Shown here: positions 28,461-38,251 of the stretch, in pieces
Layout of the letters: the number at the start of each line of letters is the position of its first letter
How positions within the stretch are numbered: the stretch's first letter is position 1
Translations under genes and position numbers: made by a program
The notes under the pieces: model-generated
The model's input: the letters and a program-made list of their open reading frames with translations, nothing else
Told to the model about the DNA's origin: nothing
The model's database searches: none
NCBI GenBank assembly: GCA_963781555.1
Contig: CAWAGB010000001.1
Span: 1-64,000 of the forward strand
DNA from: JAICQM01 sp963781555
GTDB lineage: Bacteria > Chloroflexota > Limnocylindria > QHBO01
Direction of reading: 5' to 3'
Length of the DNA: 64,000 bases

Positions 28461-29657
28461 ATGGACGACGCCGCAACCCCACCGCGCTCGGTGGACGATC
28501 GCGCCGGGCGCCAGCTGGATGCGCTCGACCAGGCGGTGCGTGGCATCAGCAGTGTTCTGGATGTCGAGCGCGTGCTGCAGGTCATCGTCGACCGCGTACG
28601 CGACCTGGTGGGTGCGCAGTACGCCGCCATCGGGATCGTCGATGCCGATGGTGCCATCGAGCGCTTCATCACCAGCGGCATCAGCGCCGAGGCGCGCGAG
28701 CGGATCGGCGACCTGCCGCGCGGCCATGGCCTGCTGGGGCTGATCATCCGAGAGAATCGGTCCTACCGGATCCCGGATATCGAGGGCCATCCGGAGCGCT
28801 ACGGGTTCCCACCGAACCACCCGGAGATGCACGCCTTCCTGGGCATGCCGATCCTGGCGCGGGGTGTCCCCGTCGGGCGCCTGTACCTGACCAACAAGCT
28901 GGGATCTGCCGAATTCGATGCCGATGACCAGGCGCTGGTCGAGCGCTTCGCGCTGCACGCCGGCATCGCGATCGACAACGCCCGCCTCCACGACCAGAAT
29001 CGGCGGCTGGCGATCGTCGACGAGCGCGAGCGCATCAGCCGCGACCTGCACGACGGGGTGATCCAGTCGCTGTACGCGCAAACGCTCGCGCTCGAAGACG
29101 TGCCCGAGCTGATGACCGAGGACCCCGCGGAGGCTCGGCGACGGGTCGACGAGTCGATCGACGCCCTGCACGCAGTCATCCGCGACGTGCGGAACTTCAT
29201 CTTCGGCCTGCGTCCCGTACTCCTCGAGGCCGGGAGCCTGGACGACGGCATCCGGCAGCTGGCCACGGAGCTGCGCCGCAACGGTGGCGTGGACGTGGAG
29301 GTCCACGTGACCGACGCGGAGGGCTGGCTGGCCGAGCTGCCGATCGAGACCACCGCCGAGCTGCTGGCAATTACCCGCGAGGCGCTGAGCAACGTGGCAC
29401 GCCACGCCGGCGCCACGAGCGCGGCGGTCGAGCTGAACGGCGACGCCGACCCGATGCGCCTCGAGGTCGTCGACGACGGGCGTGGCTTCGACGCCAACGC
29501 GGTCGTCGGTCGGACGCACCACGGGATCAGCAACATCCGCTCGCGGGCGGCCTCGCTGGGCGCCGAATTCGAGGTCCGCAGCGATCCGTCGTCCGGTACC
29601 CGTATCATCGTGCTGCTCCCGCGCCGCCGCGGGGCGCACGGAGACGAACGGTCATGA
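28461..29657 (+). CDS. GAF-domain sensor histidine kinase (DevS/NarX type)
   Basis: A 398-residue cytoplasmic kinase. A GAF domain (residues about 25-190: LDVERVLQVIVDRVRDLVGA, RGHGLLGLIIRE, HPEMHAFLGMPILARG) resembles the haem- or redox-sensing GAFs of DevS/DosT. The HisKA_3 phosphoacceptor is ERERISRDLHDGVIQSLYA, and the ATPase domain has ITREALSNVARHA and VVDDGRGFD. Its stop overlaps the response-regulator ATG (ATGA at 29654-29657), so the pair is cotranscribed. The signal (oxygen, NO or redox) is inferred from family resemblance only. Confidence 0.92.
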   Translation: MDDAATPPRSVDDRAGRQLDALDQAVRGISSVLDVERVLQVIVDRVRDLVGAQYAAIGIVDADGAIERFITSGISAEARERIGDLPRGHGLLGLIIRENRSYRIPDIEGHPERYGFPPNHPEMHAFLGMPILARGVPVGRLYLTNKLGSAEFDADDQALVERFALHAGIAIDNARLHDQNRRLAIVDERERISRDLHDGVIQSLYAQTLALEDVPELMTEDPAEARRRVDESIDALHAVIRDVRNFIFGLRPVLLEAGSLDDGIRQLATELRRNGGVDVEVHVTDAEGWLAELPIETTAELLAITREALSNVARHAGATSAAVELNGDADPMRLEVVDDGRGFDANAVVGRTHHGISNIRSRAASLGAEFEVRSDPSSGTRIIVLLPRRRGAHGDERS

Positions 29658-30328
29658 CCGACCAGCCCACCCGCGACCACTGCGCATCCTGGTCGTCGAC
29701 GACCATGAGATCGTGCGCCAGGGCTTGGTGGCCCTGCTGGGTCGACGCGACGACGTTCGAGGTCGTCGCCGAGGCCGGCAGCGTGGCGGAGGCCGTCGCC
29801 GAGGCGCGGCGCTTCGAGCCGGACCTGGTGATCATGGACGTCCGCCTCCCCGACGGCTCGGGCATCGAGGCGTGCAGAGACATCCGCGCCGAACGCCCCG
29901 AGACTCGGGTCGTGATGCTCACGAGCTACCCGGACGAGGAGGCCGTGCTCTCAGCGATCATCGCCGGCGCGTCCGGCTACCTGCTCAAGCAGGTGCGCGG
30001 TCGGGACCTGGTGGCGGCGCTCGAGTCGGTCGGCCGCGGCGACTCGCTGCTCGACCCGGCGGTCACCGAGAAGGTACTGCAGCGGGTGCGGGCAGCGGCC
30101 GGCGGCGAGAATGACGAGCTCGCCGACCTGACCAGCCAGGAGCGAAAGATTCTCCTCCTCGTGGCGGAAGGCATGACCAACAAGGAGATCGCGACCGACG
30201 TGTTCCTGTCCGACAAGACGGTCAAGAACTACGTCAGCAGCATCCTCTCCAAGCTCAACCTGCAACGGCGCACGCAGGCCGCCGCGTTCGTCGCCAAGCA
30301 CCATCTCGGCGACCGCTCGGGGAACTAG
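29654..30328 (+). CDS. NarL/FixJ-family response regulator, two compensating frameshifts
   Basis: DNA-binding partner of the upstream kinase, 224 residues. As written, residues 9-41 are nonsense; the neighbouring frame gives RILVVDDHEIVRQGLVALLG, the proper receiver start. One lost base near 29682 and one extra base near 29755 restore the family sequence, so these are almost surely sequence errors. The phospho-acceptor Asp lies in LVIMDVRLPDGSG, the Lys in GYLLKQVRG, and the C-terminal LuxR-type HTH reads LTSQERKILLLVAEGMTNKE and VKNYVSSILSKL. The pair converges on the stress operon to its right. Confidence 0.92.
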   Translation: MTDQPTRDHCASWSSTTMRSCARAWWPCWVDATTFEVVAEAGSVAEAVAEARRFEPDLVIMDVRLPDGSGIEACRDIRAERPETRVVMLTSYPDEEAVLSAIIAGASGYLLKQVRGRDLVAALESVGRGDSLLDPAVTEKVLQRVRAAAGGENDELADLTSQERKILLLVAEGMTNKEIATDVFLSDKTVKNYVSSILSKLNLQRRTQAAAFVAKHHLGDRSGN

Positions 30329-30828
30329 GCGGACGCGTCGCGAGCGGCGCGCTCCAATTCGCCGAGCACCCAACGCGCGGTCCCATTCGCTGCCACGTGG
30401 AGAAGCGCCCGGTCGGCGAGGCGCCCCAAGACGCCGCCCGGTGGGGCGTAGAGGCCGGTGAGCCACAGGCTGCCGGGCACCATGTTCAGCTCACCCGAGA
30501 AGACCGGGAAGAGCGGCATGGCATTGGCCGCCCGCCACGCGATCTCGGCCGCCCACCGATTGCCCGTCCGCTGCGGCCAGCCGATGTCGAGCAGGGCCGC
30601 CTTGCGGAACGTTACGAGACCGGAGTCCGGTCCGCCGACGCGCAGTCGCAGGTCGACGGAGAACCGCCGCATCCCGGTGGGCGCGTCGCCCACCGGCTCC
30701 CCGCCCCACGCCGCCGCGCCCGCCTCGAGGAGGTGAGCCACCACGGTGGGCTCGCCGTTGAACGGCACTGACGCCACCAGGCGGACGAGGCCGCTCTCCG
30801 CCACGTCGGTGCGCTGTGCGGAGGTCAC
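30325..30828 (-). CDS. SRPBCC-like hypothetical protein
   Basis: A 167-residue protein starting at GTG 30826-30828, which overlaps the stop of the multicopper oxidase gene. Strand-rich sequence (LVRLVASVPFNGEPTVVAHL, FSVDLRLRVGG, LVTFRKAALLDIG) ends with a long C-terminal helix, LADRALLHVAANGTARWVLG, the layout of the START/SRPBCC fold that binds hydrophobic ligands. No catalytic residues are known for this group. Its stop overlaps that of the convergent response regulator by 4 bases. Confidence 0.65.
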   Translation of the reverse strand: MTSAQRTDVAESGLVRLVASVPFNGEPTVVAHLLEAGAAAWGGEPVGDAPTGMRRFSVDLRLRVGGPDSGLVTFRKAALLDIGWPQRTGNRWAAEIAWRAANAMPLFPVFSGELNMVPGSLWLTGLYAPPGGVLGRLADRALLHVAANGTARWVLGELERAARDASA

Positions 30829-32165
30829 TCGGTCACGACCAGGGCGGTGACCATCCCGAACATGCCGTTCGGTCCCTCGGCGTGGGTCAGGATATGGCAG
30901 TGGTACGCCCACGTGCCGACCTCGGAGGCGGTCACCAGGACGTCCACCCGCTCCCCGGGCGCCACCAGGACAGTGTCCGCCCAGTACGGCTCGGCGAGCG
31001 TGAAGCCATCCTTGGCGACGACCTGCTGCGCGATGCCGTGCAGGTGCATCGGGTGGACCTGGAGTCCCTCGTTCATGTAGCGGATCCGGATCAGCTGGTC
31101 CTTGGCGGCCACGATGGGTGCCGTCGCAGGGAAGCCCTTGCCGTTGATGGTGAAGCCGAGGGGGCCATCGTTGAGGATCATCGCCACGTCCTGGTCGACG
31201 GCGGGATCGCCCGCAGTCGGATCCGTGACGACGAAGGCGCCAAGCAGGCCCATCGGCACCTGGTGCTCGGCCATGAAGTGGCTGTGGTACATGTGCGAGC
31301 CGGCGTTGCGAATCGTGTACTCGTAGGTGAAGGTCTCGCCCGGCATGACTGCCGGCTGGCTGATCACCGGCACGCCATCCATGTTGGGCGGAACGATCAG
31401 GCCGTGCGAGTGGATGGTCGTTGGCTCCGGCAGCTCGTTGTGCAGGATGATCCGGATCTTGTCGCCTAGCTCGGCGCGCAGTTGCGGGCCGGGCACCATC
31501 CCGTTGTAGGCATACGCCTCCTGGACCTTCCCCGGCTCCGTCTCCCACTGGATCACGGATGCGGTCAGCTCCCATTGCTTCGTGCCGTCCGGCAGGGTCT
31601 CCGGCTCGAGCACCTGGTTGCCGAGCCCTTCGGTCTCGGCGGGGAACTGCGCGGTGACGGCGGCGTCGACGTCGCGCATCTGCTCGGCAGTCATGCTGCC
31701 GCTCGGGGCGGCGCTCGGATCGGCTGAGCCGGTGGCGAGGGCCACCATGACCTCGCCGTGCATGCCGGCGTCGGCATGACCGGGGATGGAGCAGATGAAG
31801 GTCATCCCCTCGGCCGGGATTGTGACGAGGCCGTTCTCCTCGCTGTGCCCGTCGGCGCTGACCGTCGTCCCGTCGGCGAAGGTCACGTCATGCGTGGTGC
31901 CGCCGTCATTGACGAAGTGCACCCGATACGTACCGGCGGCCTCGACGTGGGGCATGGCCGGCTCGAAGCCAAGGTCGAATGCCGTGATCGTGATCTCACC
32001 GATGGGACCGCCGACGCCGGCCGGGGACCTCGGGGACGGCGACGCGTTGCCTGCCGTGGCTCGCGGCGCCATTGCGTTCATCGCGATGGCCGTGACCAGG
32101 ACGGTGACGAGGAAAAGGGTTCCCATGCCGGTGAAGGCGGCAAAGAGGGCAAACGTGCGACGCAT
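30825..32165 (-). CDS. Multicopper oxidase with N-terminal cupredoxin domain
   Basis: Membrane-anchored extracytoplasmic copper oxidase of 446 residues. One N-terminal helix (MRRTFALFAAFTGMGTLFLV...) anchors it. Residues about 45-130 are a plastocyanin-like domain with type 1 copper ligands: His in GTTHDVTFADG and Cys, His, Met in FICSIPGHADAGMHGEV. Two oxidase domains follow, with IHSHGL, HMYHSHFMAEH, VHPMHLHG and the closing YHCHILTHAEGPNGMFGM. The HCH cluster supports trinuclear and type 1 sites, so it could act as a copper/nitrite-reductase-like or phenol-oxidising enzyme. A fused extra cupredoxin suggests a built-in electron relay. Start ATG at 32163-32165 has an AGGAGACTT upstream. Confidence 0.92.
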   Translation of the reverse strand: MRRTFALFAAFTGMGTLFLVTVLVTAIAMNAMAPRATAGNASPSPRSPAGVGGPIGEITITAFDLGFEPAMPHVEAAGTYRVHFVNDGGTTHDVTFADGTTVSADGHSEENGLVTIPAEGMTFICSIPGHADAGMHGEVMVALATGSADPSAAPSGSMTAEQMRDVDAAVTAQFPAETEGLGNQVLEPETLPDGTKQWELTASVIQWETEPGKVQEAYAYNGMVPGPQLRAELGDKIRIILHNELPEPTTIHSHGLIVPPNMDGVPVISQPAVMPGETFTYEYTIRNAGSHMYHSHFMAEHQVPMGLLGAFVVTDPTAGDPAVDQDVAMILNDGPLGFTINGKGFPATAPIVAAKDQLIRIRYMNEGLQVHPMHLHGIAQQVVAKDGFTLAEPYWADTVLVAPGERVDVLVTASEVGTWAYHCHILTHAEGPNGMFGMVTALVVTE

Positions 32166-32223
32166 GCTGGGCGAAGTCTCCTGAGAGCTGGTGGATGCCG
32201 CGAGACGGCCTCGTTCGGCCCCG

Positions 32224-33229
32224 TCAGTACACCCGAGCGGGGTGCGAGCGGACAGGGCCGAACGGTCCATATCCCGCGGGCCGGAGGGACGCCCAGGTCA
32301 CCCGGCTGGCGGCGGCCGCGACCCGTTGGGGCACCGTGGCGCGCTGGCGGACGACCCCACGCATGACGAGCACAGACACGGGCGCATGCAGGAGGACGTC
32401 ATGCGCCACGCTGCCGCTCAGCATCCGCCGAAGGTCGCCCAGGCCACGAGATCCGGTCACGATCAGGTCGTCGCCGAGCTCGACGGCGGCCTCGCAGATC
32501 TCGCCAGCGGCATCGCCATTCCGCAGATGGGGAGTACATCGGTAGCCGGCGCCACCCAGACGCGCGGCCATCTGCTCGGCGTGCGCGCGATGCTCCGAGC
32601 CGGCGTCATCGTCGGGGAGCTCGCGCACGTCCCCGCTCAACGACCACGGGGTCAGGAATGCCGCGGCAAGGTGGTGAACGGACGGCGCGACGCTGACGAC
32701 GTCGACCGGCAGGCCGCGGAACGCGCGCCAACGTTCGAGGATCGTCGCCGCCCCGATGGCGGTCTCCGATCCATCGGTCGCGAACAGGATGCGATCGACC
32801 GACGGGCGACGGGCGACGAGGACCGGGCATGGCGCATGGTCGACCAGATGCGCGGACACCGACCCGAGCAGCGCGCTGCGCGCGGCGCTACGACCCCGGC
32901 TGCCCACGATCAGCAGGTCCGCCTCGCGTTCGCGCGCGACCTCGGTCAGGACCTCGGCCGGGCGCCCGGCGCGTATTTCCACCTCGACGGCCGCCCCAAG
33001 CTGCCGGAGCGGCTCGGCGAGGTCGTTGAGCGACGTTCGCAGCTCGTCGCGCATAAGCTGCTCGTCGTCCTCGTTGAAGACCACCGGCATGGTGCCGGTC
33101 CAGTCGATCGGCCGCTCGTAGGCGGCGACAAGCACCACCTCCAGCGGGCGTGGCCACGCCACCCCGCTGCAGCATCCGGGCGGCGACTCGCGACGGTTGG
33201 GACCCGTCAACCCCCAGCACGATGCGCAT
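32224..33229 (-). CDS. Universal stress protein, tandem UspA domains, one frameshift
   Basis: About 335 residues with two UspA folds. The first opens MRIVLGVDGSQPSRVAARML at ATG 33227-33229 (GAGGAGG ribosome site upstream); a frame change near 33166 joins it to PLEVVLVAAYERPIDWTG, and the ATP-loop reads DLLIVGSRGRSAARSALLGS. The second domain starts DRILFATDGSETAIGAATIL and ends DLIVTGSRGLGDLRRMLSGS. The G-(2X)-G-(9X)-G-S/T loops are kept in both, so ATP binding is likely. The start lies inside the 3' end of the upstream GNAT gene (23-base overlap), so they are cotranscribed. Role: stress survival, by family. Confidence 0.9.
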
Positions 33230-33806
33230 GGCAGGAACCTCCTCGAAGAATGGGTGGTGTGGTGGCGATGGGCAGGACGAATGAGGCGACAGCACCGTCG
33301 TAGCCACGGGCCACGAGCGGCAGCCCGGCAGACGTCAGCAGCCGTCGCATCGCCGCGTTGCCGCACAGCAGGCTGGCCGTGAGGCCGGCGACCCCGCGGT
33401 CGACGGCGGAGGCGATGGCCGCGCGCATGAGGCGCGTCCCGACGCGCCGGCCCTGGAATGCATCCGCGACTGCAACCGCGACCTCGTCGGTCCCATCGCC
33501 GTTCGGCTCGAGACACAGGTGCCCGACGATCCGCCCATCGTCGGGTCCGGCAGCCCGCAGGACGGCAACGAAGCCATCCGCGGACCGATGGTCGACGGAG
33601 GCGAAGAGGCGCGCCTGACCGGCGGTGATGCCGCGCGACGAGCAGAAGAAGCGGGTCCGACGCGACTCGTCGGAGAGGCCGGCGTAGAAGGCGGCGAGTT
33701 CATCCGCATCGCTCGCCTCGATCCGCCGGATGGACACCACGGCGCGCCGACTGGCACGGGTGGGATCTCTGCCGGTCGATCGTGCTGGGATAGCGGTGAC
33801 GTTCAT
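33207..33806 (-). CDS. GNAT family N-acetyltransferase
   Basis: A 199-residue acetyltransferase starting at ATG 33804-33806. The fold elements are IRRIEASDADELAAFYAGLS, RTRFFCSSRGITAGQA, GHLCLEPNGDGTDEVAVAVA and the acetyl-CoA loop FQGRRVGTRLMRAAI. The arrangement (FxxR...RFF, then VAVADxxQGRGVGT) resembles the acetyltransferases found fused to or next to universal stress proteins and acyl-CoA synthetases (Pat-like), so protein lysine acetylation is a reasonable guess. First gene of the leftward stress unit GNAT-Usp-oxidase-SRPBCC; divergent from the CoA-transferase gene. Confidence 0.9.
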   Translation of the reverse strand: MNVTAIPARSTGRDPTRASRRAVVSIRRIEASDADELAAFYAGLSDESRRTRFFCSSRGITAGQARLFASVDHRSADGFVAVLRAAGPDDGRIVGHLCLEPNGDGTDEVAVAVADAFQGRRVGTRLMRAAIASAVDRGVAGLTASLLCGNAAMRRLLTSAGLPLVARGYDGAVASFVLPIATTPPILRGGSCHAHRAGG

Positions 33807-33917
33807 GGCGGATGACCTCTCCGTGCGCATCGTCCGCCGACCCCGGCCTCCGCCGGCAGGGCCGTTGTTCCCGTCGCAGCACGACCAACGGCACGACTGC
33901 TGCGTCCCCAGCGCGCC

Positions 33918-33923
33918 TAGACT
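33918..33923 (+). promoter_or_regulatory. -10 element TAGACT for the CoA-transferase gene (leaderless)
   Basis: TAGACT with 7 bases to the ATG at 33931. Confidence 0.55.
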
Positions 33924-33930
33924 CCGCCCT

Positions 33931-35202
<1,272 letters not shown>

Positions 35203-35246
35203 CCACGCCAGCCATTCATGGCGCCGCTTCCGAAGGAGTCCACCCC

Positions 35247-35654
35247 TTGACCCTCGCACCGCCCCGCATCGGTGACGTAATGACTCGCCGGGTCATCACC
35301 ATCCGCGACACGACCCCCATCGTCGACGCCGTGAAGCGGCTCGACCGTCACCGCCTGCACGGACTGCCGGTGGTGGACCGCGCCGGTTGCCTGGTCGGTG
35401 TGATCTCGCAGACCGATATCCTGCGCGCCGACCTGCTCGACGGGCGCTGGACGCAGTGGCAGAAGTTCACTGCCAAGCACCTCATGACCAGCCCCGCGAT
35501 TACCGTGGCGTCCGACGACGGCCTCGCGACCGCGGTCGGCCTCATGAAGCGGCACGGAGTCCATCGCCTGGTGATCGTCGACGAGGCAAACCACCCGGTG
35601 GGGGTGGTGTCCGCGTGGGACCTCGTGCGAATGACGACGCACGGCGACGCGTAG
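35247..35654 (+). CDS. CBS-pair domain protein
   Basis: A 135-residue protein made of two CBS motifs (IGDVMTRRVITIRDTTPIVD ... LPVVDRAGCLVGVISQTDIL and HLMTSPAITVASDDGLATAV ... LVIVDEANHPVGVVSAWDLV), which bind adenine nucleotides and sense energy state. The start is a TTG at 35247 preceded by AAGGAG at 35235-35240; there is no better ATG. It follows the CoA-transferase by 44 bases and precedes the VIT gene by 8, so one transcript is likely. Confidence 0.88.
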   Translation: MTLAPPRIGDVMTRRVITIRDTTPIVDAVKRLDRHRLHGLPVVDRAGCLVGVISQTDILRADLLDGRWTQWQKFTAKHLMTSPAITVASDDGLATAVGLMKRHGVHRLVIVDEANHPVGVVSAWDLVRMTTHGDA

Positions 35655-35662
35655 CGATCCCA

Positions 35663-36370
35663 ATGCGGCCAGCGGACCTCCTGCCGACGGTACCCACGGA
35701 CGGCAACGCCCTGCGCGCTGCCGTCCTTGGCGGCAACGACGGGTTGGTCTCGAACCTCAGCCTGGTGATGGGCGTCGCCGGTGCCGGTGCGGACCAACCC
35801 GCGATCATCATCGCCGGCCTCGCAGGGCTGGTCGCCGGGGCGCTCTCGATGGCGCTCGGCGAGTGGCTCAGCGTCAAGAGCGCACGCGAGCTGCACGCCA
35901 ACCAGCTCGCGCAGCAGGCGCGTGACCTCCGGGAGCAGCCGGAGCGCGAGGCGCGGCAGCTCGGTGAGATCTACCTGCAACGTGGCATCCCCAGCGGCCT
36001 TGCATCGCGGCTGGCCAACAATCTCGTGCGCCACAACCCGGAGGCGGCGCTGCAGACCATGGCCCGCGAGGACCTCGGCATCGACCCGGTCGAGCTGGGC
36101 GGATCGGCTTGGGTGGCTGCCGCCACGTCCTTCGTGCTGTTCGCGCTCGGTGCCGCCGTACCGCTGCTTCCCTTCATCGTGACCAACGGGGCGCTGGCAA
36201 TCGCCATCGCGGTGGTCCTGAGCGGCTTCGTCCTCTTCGGGATCGGCGCGGCGATCACCCGCGTCACGGGACGCTCGGTTCTGTTCTCCGGTGGCCGGCA
36301 GCTGCTGTTCGGGATCGTGGCGGCGGCGGTGACCTTCGGTATCGGCTCATTGGTCGGCATCGCCGTCTGA
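35663..36370 (+). CDS. VIT1/CCC1 family metal transporter
   Basis: A 235-residue membrane protein of the CCC1/VIT family (Fe2+/Mn2+ export or sequestration). It has AAVLGGNDGLVSNLSLVMGV, LAGLVAGALSMALGEWLSVKS, a cytoplasmic charged helical region (ARELHANQLAQQARDL, about residues 75-145) and three later helices (SFVLFALGAAVPLLPFIV, ALAIAIAVVLSGFVLFG, LLFGIVAAAVTFGIGSL). ATG at 35663 follows the CBS gene by 8 bases. A metal transporter with a nucleotide-sensing neighbour is a plausible regulated pair, but that is inference. Confidence 0.92.
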   Translation: MRPADLLPTVPTDGNALRAAVLGGNDGLVSNLSLVMGVAGAGADQPAIIIAGLAGLVAGALSMALGEWLSVKSARELHANQLAQQARDLREQPEREARQLGEIYLQRGIPSGLASRLANNLVRHNPEAALQTMAREDLGIDPVELGGSAWVAAATSFVLFALGAAVPLLPFIVTNGALAIAIAVVLSGFVLFGIGAAITRVTGRSVLFSGGRQLLFGIVAAAVTFGIGSLVGIAV

Positions 36371-36761
36371 AGGGATCCGGCGTTGGAGCGCATTGGCATG
36401 CGCCGACGGGCCGGCCGGCCCTATGGCTGCGCGGGCCGACCGCGAAGAATGGACTCCGTTCACGCCTTTACGGCGGCGCCATGCGCGCCAGGGCGGAACG
36501 TGGTCGTGGCCAACCGCACCTGGCACCGTCGCTGTTGGCGACGATCTGGAGATCGGTGGCCGGGTCGTCCCGCTCCCCGGAGCGGGACGGCTCGGGTCGC
36601 CCTCCGCAGCCTCGCGCGTGCCGTCGTCCTGCGTCCGCGGCTGCCGCTGCCGTCCGTACGTCCCGGCGTAGCGGGCATTACGGCACTCGCGCAGCGGCGG
36701 GTTCGAGCCCAGTGTGGGAGAAACGCCCGCCACAAGCCCGGCGGGCAGAAGGAGTTACACC
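36371..36761. other. 391-base gap with hairpins, no convincing gene
   Basis: No reading frame here has protein-like composition. It holds a 10-bp perfect hairpin with tetraloop (CGTCCCGCTC at 36566-36575, complement 36580-36589), likely the end of the VIT transcript, and a second 7-bp hairpin GCCCGCC/GGCGGGC (36725-36731, 36740-36746) directly before the ribosome site of the dehydrogenase gene. A GGGTTCGAGCCC near 36700 resembles a tRNA T-arm but no cloverleaf can be drawn. Confidence 0.55.
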
Positions 36762-37874
36762 ATGGTTCTCGAAACCAGGGCGACAGGTCGGTCCGAAGCA
36801 CGGATCGATACGATGCGCGCCGCAGTCTTTCATGCTCCCAATGACATCCGCGTCGAGGACGTGCCGCGCCCCAGCGCGGGACCTGGCGAGGCCGTCATCC
36901 GCGTCACGCTGACCACGATCTGCGGCACCGACGTCCACATCCTCAAGGGCGAGTATCCCGTCCGAGCCCGGCCTCATCATCGGCCACGAGCCGGTCGGCG
37001 TCATCGACGAGCTGGGGCCAGGGGTCACCGGCTACGAGGTCGGCGAGCGGGTGCTCGTCGGCGCGATCACGCCCTGCGGCCAGTGCCACGCCTGCCTGTC
37101 CGGCAAGCTGAGCCAGTGCGGCCACGGGACGGCTACGAGGCCATCGGCGGCTGGCGCTTCGGCAACACCATCAACGGCGCCCAGGCCGAGTACCTGCTGG
37201 TGCCCAACGCCCAGGCCAACCTCGCCAAGATCCCCGACGCCCTGACCGACGAGCAGGTCGTGCTCCTCGCCGACATCGCGTCGACCGGCTTCGGCGGCGC
37301 CGAGTCGGGCAAGGTGCGCATCGGCGACGCGGTCGTCGTCTTCGCCCAGGGCCCGATCGGCCTGTGCGCCACGGCGGGCGCCAAGCTGATGGGCGCGGCG
37401 CTCGTCATCGGCGTCGACGGCGATCCCAGCCGGCTCGCGATGGCCACGCAAGATGGGCGCCGACGTGGTGCTCGACTCCGGCCGCGGTCGACGTCGTCGC
37501 GGAGGTCAAGCGGCTCACCGGCGGACGGCGCCGACGTCGCCATCGAGGCCCTCGGCACGCAGGGCACCTTCGAGACTGCGCTGCGCTGCGCTGCGCGCCG
37601 GCGGCACGCTGTCGAGCCTCGGCGTCTACTCCGGCAAGCTCCAGATCCCCTACGAAGCCTTCGCAGCCGGCCTCGGCGACCACACGATCGTCACGACGCT
37701 CTGCCCGGGCGGCAAGGAGCGCATGCGGCCGCCTCCTGCGCATGGTCGAGACGGGGCGGTTCGATCCGACTCCACTGATCACGCACAGCTTCCCGCTCGA
37801 GCGAGATCAACGAGGCGTACCGGGTCTTCAGCAACCGCCTGGACGGCGTGCTCAAGGTCGCCATCCGGCCGTAA
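36762..37874 (+). pseudogene. Zinc-type alcohol dehydrogenase (MDR family), many frameshifts
   Basis: Joined across about eight frame changes (near 36963, 37130, 37448, 37480, 37520, 37585, 37728 and 37802) this is a complete medium-chain alcohol dehydrogenase of about 370 residues. Zinc-site sequence TTICGTDVHILKGEYP is followed by GHEPVGVIDELGPGV and the structural cysteines CGQCHACLSGKLSQC; the NAD fold has VVVFAQGPIGLCATAGAKLMG then GVDGDPSRLAMA. The C-terminus reads YRVFSNRLDGVLKVAIRP. ATG at 36762 has AAGGAG 8 bases upstream. Most errors are single bases added or lost. Error density here is far above its neighbours. It resembles secondary-alcohol/isopropanol dehydrogenases. Confidence 0.85.
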
Positions 37875-37894
37875 CTCGGCGACACGGACAGATT

Positions 37895-37927
37895 CGCCGG
37901 CCATCGGAGTCAGACCGATGGCCGGCG
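37895..37927 (+). terminator. Strong hairpin after the dehydrogenase gene
   Basis: Perfect 13-bp stem CGCCGGCCATCGG (37895-37907) with complement at 37915-37927 and a 7-base loop, 20 bases past the stop. No T-run. Confidence 0.6.
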
Positions 37928-38238
37928 ATGTCGCATCCGGCTTGGAACCCGTGACCCTCGCGCACCTGCGCGGGGGTCACCCACGTTCAGCGCGCTTGTC
38001 CCGTCATCGGGCGTGGATGCTCGCGCGCCGCGACGGACGCCGTGGACGCTTCGGCCTCGCCCACGACGACCAGGCCCAGGTGACTGTCATCCAGATCCCA
38101 GCCAAGGTGATTCTCAACCGCCACGACGCCGTCCACGAGCGCCGTAGCCGTCCGATGATCCCGGCCGTCGACCGACGGTCGGCGCGGCCGGGATGCTAGC
38201 AGTCCGCCTGGGGGAGGGAAATTCGGTGACGGGCCCGC
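37928..38238. other. 311-base region with only a remnant-like ORF
   Basis: Apart from the minus-strand fragment at 37987-38136 I see no gene. An inverted repeat (CCGGCCG-like, around 38160-38200) and the TAGGCT promoter at its right edge are the only other structures. Confidence 0.4.
37987..38136 (-). pseudogene. Possible remnant of a BON/CBS-type domain protein
   Basis: The minus-strand frame ending at 37987 reads VDGVVAVENHLGWDLDDSHL then GLVVVGEAEAST. This resembles the C-terminus of BON domains found after CBS pairs (pattern V-x-G-V-V-x-V-x-N-x-L with a following acidic DD). The upstream frame shows no rest of the domain. It may be a decayed gene end or chance. Confidence 0.25.
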
Positions 38239-38244
38239 TAGGCT
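38239..38244 (+). promoter_or_regulatory. -10 element TAGGCT for the HTH-VOC gene (leaderless)
   Basis: TAGGCT with 7 bases to the ATG at 38252. Confidence 0.55.
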
Positions 38245-38251
38245 GCACCGC

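Noticed and set aside
36698..36713. GGGTTCGAGCCC resembling a tRNA T-arm in the gap before the dehydrogenase gene
   Set aside because: No 7-base acceptor stem, D-arm or anticodon arm can be placed at the right distance upstream; the flanks do not pair.
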